Part shown: positions 44,056-52,897 of the stretch, piece after piece | How the letters are laid out: the number at the start of each line of letters is the position of its first letter | How positions within the stretch are numbered: the stretch's first letter is position 1 | Origin: Leptasterias polaris | Lineage: Eukaryota; Echinodermata; Asteroidea; Forcipulatida; Asteriidae | Reading direction: 5' to 3' | NCBI GenBank assembly: GCA_037783415.1 | Contig: JAZGTN010000073.1 | Location: 5,642,001 to 5,706,000 of the forward strand | Length of the DNA: 64,000 bases | Translations under genes and position numbers: made by a program | Notes under the pieces: generated by a model | What the model was told of the DNA's origin: nothing | Seen by the model: only the letters and a program-made list of their open reading frames with translations | Databases searched by the model: none

Positions 44056-44826
44056 CAAGATGGCGCCACCGGGTTGACACTGAGACTATAAACGGTACCA
44101 AGACTCGAAGAAGCTGTAACCCAAGATGGCGCCCAGTGGCAAATTAACGGCAAGGAGCCTATGAATCAAAATAATGAAATCAAATATAAACCTCAAACCC
44201 TGGGATCCAAGATGGCGCAAAGAGGAAAATAAAATACACGTGGACTATGATTCAGACACAGAAAACCCCCACTGCAATTCACGATGTCGGCCAGTGGCAA
44301 ACTAATAAGGCCTTTTCGAAACATACGGCTTCGGCTTCGGCTTGGGCTCCGGCTTGACTCGTCTGCTTGCTGGAAGCCCCGTACCAAAAGCACACGTTCC
44401 TTAGAATAACCGACGGAGCCTGACTTATTTTTAAGTCTAAGCTATGGTTTCGAAAAGGGCCACTGGGGCAATGAAACAAGATCGTGATAACTGTAGCCTA
44501 AGCCAATATGGCGTTCGGTGGCAGTTTATTTGAGGCGCTGGTATAATGAACCGACTTCAGAAAATTATGCAAACCAAGATGTATCCACTGGCAAGGCTCG
44601 GTGACTCTCAAGTTCACAGCTGAAAAGCTGCAATCTTTTAAGCATGACACAGGGACAATAAATCAGTATTAAAACTGTCATCCAAGATGGCGGGCAGTGA
44701 CAAATACAGGCCAAGAGCGCCAATGAATTCATCACAGCAAGCTGCGATACAAGATGGCGTCCTGTGACAAATACAGACCAAGAGCGACAATGACTTCATC
44801 ACAGCAAGCTGCGATACAAGATGGCG
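44056..44826. repeat. Degenerate array with CAAGATGGCG words
   Basis: CAAGATGGCG or CAATATGGCG occurs at 44056, 44122, 44208, 44504, 44683, 44750 and 44817, with decayed copies near 44280 and 44575, often followed by CAGTGGCAAA or CAGTGACAAA. The last two units (67 bases apart) are nearly identical. A MITE (44309-44461) interrupts the array. Confidence 0.75.
44309..44461. mobile_element. MITE family D, first copy
   Basis: Left GGCCTTTTCGAAAC and right GTTTCGAAAAGGGCC are inverted repeats. The core holds GGCTTC/GGCTCC hexamers, CCCCGTAC and GACGGAGCC. A second copy is at 61186-61349. Confidence 0.75.
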
Positions 44827-45216
44827 TCCTGTGTAAGGTTACAATTGGGTTAATGCAAAAGGCAAGGCACACCTGCTTCGAATGGATTCATTTCATACAG
44901 CGTGCCAAGACGTCTATAAAAGAAACTCAACCCGGCAAGAGGATTGTGGGGTTTTTTTCGTGTTTTTTTTCACTGGCGTTTTGATGGCACAGTTTCCAGC
45001 CTTTTAGCATGATCAATTGGGGATCAGACATTACTTGGTGATTTCCTTTCCGATCTAGGCAACCCTCTTCGTTTATTTTAGGCGGCCGTTTGGTTCTGTG
45101 GAGGATTGATTACCACAGGGCAGCTGTAGATTGTGTCATCGTCAAAATCAGAAATAAAGGGAGGTTTACATTCAATCGGGGGTTGATGTTTTGATAGAAA
45201 AACCTCATTGATACTC

Positions 45217-45251
45217 CTGATAACAAGCAGAGTGTACTGCTTGGAAACGTC
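45217..45251 (+). other. CTGATAA-hairpin-GAAACGTC motif
   Basis: CTGATAA, then CAAGCAG and CTGCTTG pairing over seven bases with a six-base loop, then GAAACGTC. It is followed by the same downstream words (GACCACACCGG, CATGGCTGTACCCG) as the 43727 copy, so both belong to one repeat family. Confidence 0.4.
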
Positions 45252-45654
45252 GAGACCACACCGGCTCTTTTCAGAGCCAACACTCCCACAAAAGAGATTT
45301 TACACATGGCTGTACCCGCAAGTTTACTAATATTATAGTTACCTCTATTTTCCACACAATGCAAGCTTAAAACACCACTTTAGAAAAACTCATTGTTGAT
45401 TGACACTGAAAGACTTCCGAAGAGAAATAAAGTATTTTATGACAAGTGAAGGCAATTGAAGTCTGGCCCCGTTTTCATTAATTTGAGTCAACCTGATCCT
45501 TCACTGCTTGTCAGTTCTACCCATAACGAGTCATGTTGGCCTTGATAACAGGTCAATACAACCTACAATCTAAACCGTGTCAGTTACATCCGTAAAGTGG
45601 GTCATGTGAACTCGGAGTCCCCACTACTTCTGACGCCGATTTATACACTCTACA

Positions 45655-46095
45655 ATGTCCGGGTCAGAATAGACCCTTCCCACGAAATATGTAAATTGCA
45701 TATCACGCGTGCGCACTAACACTTTGGTTGGCAAAAATTAATGATGGAACATCGCGCCTTTTTGTATGGGGCTGATGGTGGTGTGACGCAGACGCGTTTG
45801 TGCGTCTGCTCAGTGCACTACTCTATGGCGTTTGCCAGCCAATAGTGCCTGTACGCATGCGTGAATGTAATATTTCACGGGAAGGGTCTATTGACCCCAG
45901 TCCAGGATTCCAAGGGACCTGACCAATTTCTGAGTCATGAGGCTGATCCGGAACTGATTAAACTGGATTTGAGCTCATATTCTGCATCAGTTGGACCCAT
46001 TTCTCGGTTGTTTTGACACATTCTGGATTAAACTGATCCAGAGATGGGTCAGGCCCCCTAGGAACCCGGGTCAATTCTGACCCAGGGAGGTTTTA
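45655..46095. repeat. GGGTCAG palindromic repeat, long copy with nested MITE
   Basis: The left edge CCGGGTCAGAA and right edge ACCCGGGTCAATTCTGACCC face each other, with further GATCCGGAACTGAT and AACTGATCCAGAGATGGGTC in between. A 221-base MITE sits just inside the left edge. Confidence 0.65.
45670..45890. mobile_element. MITE with TAGACCCTTCCC ends
   Basis: TAGACCCTTCCC at the left and GGGAAGGGTCTA at the right are exact reverse complements. Non-coding core with ACGCGTGCGC and GCATGCGTGAA. The ends share TAGACC with the MITEs at 24096 and 24343. Confidence 0.8.
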
Positions 46096-46265
46096 GAGAG
46101 TAGAGGGACATGGTTAAGTCTAATAAACATATTTCTGAAATGAGGCCGAAATACGGTACTATAAAGCTCTTCTTGTGAGAGTTTGGGTGGAAAAGTTAAA
46201 GAGAAGATCTAAGAACTTTAATATGTTAAGATTTTTAAACGATCCCGATGAATCTTTTCAAAGTA

Positions 46266-46642
46266 TTAAAGGCACTGAACACGTTTGGTAATTACTCAAA
46301 ATATATATTAGCATAAAAACGTACTTGGTAACCAGCAACGGAGAGCTGTTGATAGTATAAAACATTGTGAGAAACCACTCCCTCTGAAGTAACGTAGTTT
46401 TTGAGAAAGTGGTAATTTCTCACTAAAATAATAAAAGACTTCATGCATGAAGCCTTTTATTAGCATCTGAAAGCACACAAAATTGTGCAACAAGGGTGTT
46501 TTTTCTTTCTTTATTTTCTTGCAACTTCGATGACCGATTCAGCCCAAATTTTCACAGGTTTGTTATTTTATGCATATGTTGGGATACACCGAGTGACAAT
46601 ACTGGTCTTTGATAATTACCAAACATGTTCAGTGCCTTTAAA
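46266..46642. mobile_element. MITE family B, complete copy
   Basis: Left TTAAAGGCACTGAACACGTT and right CATGTTCAGTGCCTTTAA form terminal inverted repeats that extend inward through TTGGTAATTA and TAATTACCAA. 377 bases, non-coding. Relatives: 17442-17833, 32150-32297 (half), 49140-49440 and 59869-60231. Confidence 0.85.
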
Positions 46643-48469
46643 GAGCATTTGTTAAAATGATCGATAAATAAATTTGATTTGTCACTAAGCGATTTTGTAT
46701 ATTTGTATTCCTCTACAATTAATTATTTTAACAAAAAAATCCTTCTGCAACTAATAGTAATACACAACACGTTTATCTTCTATTTAAAAGCTTCGAGAAA
46801 ACTCTGTTTTATAAAAATTTTGCGCTCGCTGTTTTTTATTTTATTTTTGCAACGACGATGCGGAAGTATTATATCTTCACAAACGCAGCTTAAAATTGCC
46901 CGCTTCCTGTCTCGATCTGCATGAAAACTAAATCAAGCCGTGTCCCGGGGAAGCGAGCGAACTTTGTCACAGTAAGAGAGCGGGACAACGTTTCAATACA
47001 ACCGTACGGCTTCTCTCTCTCTCCACGCCCACCTCTCTCTTCAAGAGTGAGCCCCGAGGTTGTTCAATACCCTACCGAGAGGGGGATACACCTCATAAAG
47101 GAACCTGATTGCCAATGAATCCAGAGGAAATGTACGCTCATGGGGCTCTGGTTGAATTCGTACCAAGATGGGATTATTATAATCGCAGCAAGTTGTAGCA
47201 TTTATGACCCGTTGCCATGGAAATTAATAGCCTGTTGCACTACCGTGTTTCCTTGTAGAACCAACTTCCTCTGTGAACGGTTATTATTGATGCTACATAT
47301 ACTGACAGGTCGTAAAATACACTTGAAAAATATACTGGTGCATAATAGTACAGTTTTAATAGTCGCTTAGAAGATTGCTATAGCAAATGTATCTGCTTAG
47401 CTCAAATTAATGGTGGACCATCAGTCACGATAAATAATGCATATTGTTGTCGGTATCCAGGTTGTGCTAAGCAACTTTGTTCTAATGTTAACAAGTTTGT
47501 GTGTCTGCACCACAGCTGTCGCTTAGCAGAGTGCCAATACAACTCATCTTCTTAGCTGAAATTAGCGGGGAGCAGTCACAATGTAAACACACGGTATCAT
47601 TGTCGGTAACCGGGTCGTGCAGTGCAACTCTGTTCTGTGGTTAGCAAATTTGTGTGCCTGATACACAGTTTTAAAACTGCAGCGGTCAAATCTTTGAAGT
47701 AAATTTGTTTGTAAAAAAATATTATTTTAGGGTACAACAGCTTTTACACGTGCAGACGATTTTTTTTTAAAACGTGATCAGGATTTGCAAATTTAGCGGA
47801 AATTGCCAAGCCCAGCAAAGAGATAAAATTAACCTTCAAGAACAATGTCTTGAACTGTGAAAGACAGTAGACAGACAGAGGATAGCAGGATACAAAGGAA
47901 AGGCGTCAAGGGAAACAAAATAGTTACACTAATTAACAACTTAATTGACATTTGCAACTTCGTTATGATAAAACACAAACTGTGTTTTCAATCAATATGA
48001 CAACACATAGAGCTTTGTAACGTCAACAGTTATCATCTTCTCTGATCTACAGGTCCGTGGCTTCGAGGCCAATGCCCTACAAACAAAGGCCAAGAAGGAG
48101 GAAATAGCTCACAGCCCCCGGGGCGTGTATCGTCTGTCGATAGGAAGTTTAGATCACTCGTAAAATTAACCCGCTTTCATGTGTCCACACCTGTGGTATC
48201 GGAAACACAATGAACCACTGGAGAGGTTGAGCAGGAGTTGTCACCCTCGCATCTACCCCGTGGAAGAGGTCACCTCAAACACCTGCAAGCCAGACCTAAA
48301 AACTGCTGAAGATGACCAGAGACCGTCGATCGAAACTTCGAGTGCCTAAAATAAAGTCAAGACCTACATATTGCACGTTTACAAACCCTAGAGAGATTAA
48401 CGCAGCTTTTTTTCTTCCCACAGACAAAAGTTATAAACACAATGGGACCATCGATGGTTTATTTTTACC
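46643..48469. other. Non-coding stretch, no gene seen
   Basis: About 47365-47690 holds repeated TCTGCTTAG, GCTAAGCAAC and TTAACAAGTTTGTG words, perhaps decayed family A MITE sequence. A CTGAAGA-GAAAC motif lies at 48306-48338. Nothing else is recognised. Confidence 0.45.
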
Positions 48470-48653
48470 CAGGATGCTTTGCTATAATTGATTCTCCTCA
48501 CCCAGGAGTATAATTAATGGATATCTGCGACGGCAGAGGTTGATACTCTTCACACACATTTTCCTCTTGAACATACCACCCTAAAATCCTCGAATGAATT
48601 CCTGAAATTCTCAGAACACAATGAAGACACATTAGGAGGGGGGGGGGGGGGGG
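48470..48653. mobile_element. SINE family 1 body fragment fused to a direct-repeat word and G16 tract
   Basis: CACCCAGGAGTATAATTAAT and GCAGAGGTTGATA match the SINE body at 38751-39096. They are followed by the CAGAACACAATGAAGACACA word of the 7.5-kb repeat and a G tract (48638-48653). Confidence 0.6.
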
Positions 48654-49139
48654 TAACAACATGCCATAATATCCAGCATCAAATGACGATTCGGCATGGT
48701 ATATACAAATAAGAATCATCCATGATAACTGACTTGCTAACAAGACTACTGTTGTCAAAACGATGATCATGCTCTGACTAAGCCTAACAATTAGGTCAAG
48801 GCAAATTCACCTTGACTTGTTTCCACGTGACTGAAATGGCCACCAAAACGATATGGACATGGTCACCAGCCGCTGCTGGATTAGTCAACGTGTATATTTT
48901 TATGAATGACAGTCACAGTTGTGTCTTATCACCGAGTAGGCAGAGGGAAGGGGGATGTATCCCCCCTACTTGTAAAGATCATCACGGTCTAGTGACTTTC
49001 CCCCTTCTCGGCGTCACTCCATGTAAAGTGTGCGCACCAGTCCTTTCCTTATAAAAACACAGCAAATTTCGGAACGATAGGACGAACAATGTGACATTGG
49101 GGGTCTTAATTAAAAGGCGAGCACAAAATCAGTAAGATT

Positions 49140-49440
49140 GAAACAAATGTTCACTGAGATTTTCACACAGAAGATCGTCATGGTGGAAAACGTCTTGAAA
49201 ATGTTTTGCTTGAAATGCTATAGGTTTTTAGAAATGAGAATAGAACATTTAGTTTTGATCTCGCAGGTCCAAAACCCCTTGTTTGAAAAAAGTTAAATCA
49301 TAATAAAGGTTTCACCCACTGTTTTCTCGTGACTCCGTAGACCGATTGAGCTAAAACTCTCACAGATTTATTTTGGGTCACATGAAGTGTGGATATTAGT
49401 CTTTGACAATTTATAATGTTGTCCTTGTGCTTTAGAGGCA
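49140..49440. mobile_element. MITE family B relative, decayed
   Basis: Shares CTATTTTCTCGT/CTGTTTTCTCGT, GATTGAGCT, TTTTCACA and the GTCTTTGACAAT end words with the copy at 59869-60231. The terminal inverted repeats are eroded. Confidence 0.5.
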
Positions 49441-49548
49441 TGATGACTGGTGTTTGGGAAGAGTAAAAATATATTCCCTATATGCGCGTTATGTCAAGTT
49501 GGGGACCGTGTGATATTACAAAAGGCGAGGAATAAATTCTAAACAAGT

Positions 49549-49692
49549 TCCGGATCAGAAATGACCCGTATTCCGGGTCCTGCGTGGCCTGATCCATTTC
49601 TAGGTCAGTATGATCCGGAATCAGTGTCAACCTGATCCAGGAATGGGTCCGGCCAAACTTGACTAAGGATCCGGGTCAATTGTGACCTGCGG
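49549..49692. repeat. GGGTCAG palindromic repeat, fourth copy
   Basis: CCGGATCAGAAATGACCCG at the left and GGATCCGGGTCAATTGTGAC at the right, with GATCCGGAATCAG and CTGATCCAGGAATGGGTC inside. Confidence 0.65.
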
Positions 49693-49814
49693 GAGTTTTT
49701 TGTGTGCATTGTGTCTTTGTACCTTGTTGCATTGACACTCAGGTGATTCAGTAACCTGATGGAGGTTGGTGTTGTTATCTTTTGTCACGAGAAAATAGAA
49801 TTAGCTGTTGCAAA

Positions 49815-50014
49815 CTGGGCCCAATTTCATAAAGCTGTTAGGCAAAAAATACTGCTTAGGAAATTTCTATGCTAAGCAAAAAATGAGTTGGGCACCAGTC
49901 AAAACAGTGTAAACTTTAAGAAATGTTGGCTTGTAACCAGTTTCTGCTAAGCAATAAGTTTCTGTGCTTAAGCAAATTTCTTTGCTTACCAACCCAAAGG
50001 ACCTGTGGTATAAA
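49815..50014. mobile_element. MITE family A, third copy, right end altered
   Basis: CTGGGCCCAATTTCATAAAGCT at the left matches the family start (the first 20 bases are clear). The right end degrades after GTGCTTAAGCAAATTTC. Internal GGCACCAGTCA corresponds to GGATACCAGTCA in the 6012 copy. Confidence 0.7.
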
Positions 50015-51285
50015 TGCAAAAATGTGTTGGTGGCCTGACGTTTCGACTCTAGCAGAGTCTTTCTCTGGTAGAGTCTGTTTTCCCACATAAATCAGAACTC
50101 AGAAGCACAGATTATGTATCAGACCATGGAGGAATTTTCTTCCTCCATGATTAGACACACATCCATGTAAGGGTTTTATGTCAACTTTCAGTTTTTAGAC
50201 GTATGATGATTTCATTTTAGCTTAAGGTCACTGACCGGTGTGTCAACCAAGAACGAAATGAACTTACAATTTGTTTTAAATCTTCTATTAAGCCAGGTAA
50301 AAGTAGATTTATCTTCCAAATGTTTACTGACCCCCAATAAATCCTCGTTAGGTGGCATGTAATTCAACGGGTCTTACACAACCGGGATTGGGGGGGGGGG
50401 GGGGGGGGGGGGGTCGGACCTTTCCTATATCAAAAACGTACATGGAATCTGTGCACAACAGCAGTGATTCAAATTCGAGAATCTTGTTAAGGTCAAGGAA
50501 AGTTACGAAGGATCTGTGAAATGTAAGATAGCCAAAGGGAAAGGAAACGAAGTGGTAATTGGTAATTAACTGAATTTGAATTGTGAGAACCGGACGAGAA
50601 CTCGCTGATTTCCTCTTGTTTACATTTTTATGTTTCATTTCCGTGCGAAGGAATGAAGGTTAATTTTCAGAAAAAGCTGCCATAAATCAGGCTGCAACCA
50701 CCGTACGCACATAGCCTATCAACAGACTGAATAACGCTCTTATAATTATTGGCAAACCGTGGTGGTTGCGGGGATGGGCTAGGTTCCCTTTTTACCAAAT
50801 GGAGCTTAAGAGAGGGTATTCGCCCCATGTATTGGCTGCAGATTGCGCCACAGCGCCTTGTAAAACGTTACATGGTGCGAAGTAAAAAATAAAATAGGGT
50901 TTTATTTCAAACTAAACTCTGCATAACTTATAAAAAATTAATTGGCACAATTTGAGACGCACTTCGTTGTGACAAAGCGCTATAAGAACTGCATGTTATT
51001 GTTACCATCATAATTATTATTTTAAAAAGTTCACTCGCCCCATCCCCAACCCACCCTAAACGCTAAAGACTAGTTTTCATGTAAACACAAATGACTGACA
51101 TTCTATTCAGGGAGGCATTTCTAAGTATGAATCAATCCTCACTGTGACTGCTAGCCCGGGCTGGAAACAAAATAATACATAACCACGCCTACTCCATCCC
51201 TTGTTTTACGTCATCGGCTCCCAATCAACCGCCCGTCTTTCAGTTCCTTATTAAAATGTAAAGATAAAGCCTCAGAGAAGTTGTC
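50015..51285. other. Non-coding stretch, no gene seen
   Basis: Contains a hairpin-GAAACGTC motif on the minus strand (50037-50066), a G24 tract (50390-50413) and a SINE-type 3' end at about 50940-51025 (AAAGCGCTATAAGAACTGC). No gene is recognised. Confidence 0.5.
50390..50413. repeat. Pure G tract of 24
   Basis: Homopolymer with no associated gene. Confidence 0.9.
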
Positions 51286-51353
51286 GTCTTGAGGCCAGTG
51301 CCGTCCTGAGGCCAGTGTCGTCTTGAGGCCAGTGTCGTCTTGAGGCCAGTGCC
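51286..51353. repeat. 17-base tandem repeat, four copies
   Basis: The unit GTCTTGAGGCCAGTGTC is repeated four times with one or two changes per unit. Confidence 0.88.
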
Positions 51354-51552
51354 CTCTTAGCGACCACAACTACATACAAGACACACTACAATTGAAACTT
51401 TCAGTTGATTGGTTTCCCTTTCCCTTCTCTAACAGTAATTTTTTATTTCGGGTGAATAAATTGACATAAATTTACAACCGAATTGTGAATCTCTTTACAT
51501 TTCAGAAACTAATGACTTGCTTGTTGTATATAAATACATACAGATAAGGAAC

Positions 51553-51701
51553 GTGACGACCCAACTTGAGTAAATGTCCCAACTAAATGAAAATGTCCCA
51601 ACTAAATGAAAATGTACAACAAGTGGGGCAGGCACAACTGGAGTTTGGTTAGGCCCATTTTGGTAGTATACACTTTAGTTGAGCTAAACTTCTTAGCAAA
51701 G

Positions 51702-51733
<32 letters not shown>

Positions 51734-51807
51734 AAACCCCAAGAAAGTAAGTAAATTAACTTGGGGCAGTCCCAAAGTTGGGATGATCATTCTTGTTGGG
51801 TCGTCAC
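51553..51807. mobile_element. MITE with GTGACGACCCAAC ends
   Basis: GTGACGACCCAAC at the left and GTTGGGTCGTCAC at the right are exact reverse complements. Non-coding. The inside holds a direct repeat of ATGTCCCAACTAAATGAAA and a C16 tract (51702-51717) followed by A. Confidence 0.75.
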
Positions 51808-52037
51808 AATATGAGTTTTTACATGAAGTACATTTAAGTATGTGCACTTTGATAAAGTTAATTTAATTTAACAAATATATTAAAAATAACGGCTTAACTA
51901 AGTATTCATAATTTCGCATTTTTTGCTATGCGTAGATTGGTTTTAAAATGTCTGCCAACTTTTAAATAAATATTTAAAAAAATAAACCACTAGGGAAACT
52001 GACGGGGTAAATTTAAATGATTTTTTGTTGACCGTCA

Positions 52038-52117
52038 ACATAGGGATAGATAGCTCTGTTGGTAGAGCGCCGGCACATTAATCCGGAGGTCGTTGGTTCA
52101 ATTCCGCTTTAGTCAAT
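52038..52117 (+). repeat. tRNA-like module
   Basis: A-box TAGCTCTGTTGGTAGAGC and B-box GGTTCAATTCC at tRNA spacing. The flanks (GGGAAACTGAC, GACCGTCAACATAG before; AGTCAATTTTTCTTTGTTCA after) are shared with the modules at 1908 and 30911-31105, so it belongs to the same repeat. The acceptor ends do not pair well. Confidence 0.65.
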
Positions 52118-52897
52118 TTTTCTTTGTTCAACACAAAATTTAATATTAACGAGTGACTTTATACTGTACATCGCCCAATGCAAGCTTTGTGTGATTTACT
52201 TCCATTGAAATCTTCCCTGGGAAGATTAATATACATTATTCTGTAACAAACTGATTAAAAACCCGACCATAAACGGCTATTTCTAGCAATTGTTGTTCTT
52301 CTATGATTATGTTGAAGGACATAGAGGCAGCTGCGAGATGTGTGTCTGTTCACACTCGCATTATGTGCTACATAGGTGTGTCTAGCGGTTGAGTAAGGTT
52401 CACTGTACCAACGAATCTGACCTATTTGGGAGCAGCAGGTGTAAGGGATTTGAGTATTAATAAGGGAAGGGGGATCATAAAGGTGGCTACTGGGCAACTA
52501 TAGGGGGTCAAGATTGTTGGAGCCTTTTTAAAGCTACCCGTGTTACGCATACCTTCAAACTGAATTTAATATATACCGTATACATTGTTATTGATTGCTG
52601 GACTGATTTTTGTACACAAGACAAAATAGTGCAAATAAGATATTTTTTGTTTTGACTGTATTTTCACTTTCCTTGTAAATACTCGTGCATTAAATGTAGA
52701 ATTTGAAACTTTGCATGATGTATACAATATCTAAATTATTTGTGGTTTACACACTGTAACAAGTCAGGGTGGTTCTAAAATGAGACCGTCCCCAGAGTTG
52801 TTACACGACAGATTATTTTGGTGCCTATACAGCTCATCAAAGGACCATCGTCCAACTTGTTCTGAAAGACTACTTTGCCAAAATGTATGCCGTGTAA
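52118..52897. other. Non-coding 3' flank of the ITIM receptor gene
   Basis: No gene recognised. No clear AATAAA was found in the minus-strand direction close to the receptor stop. Confidence 0.45.
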
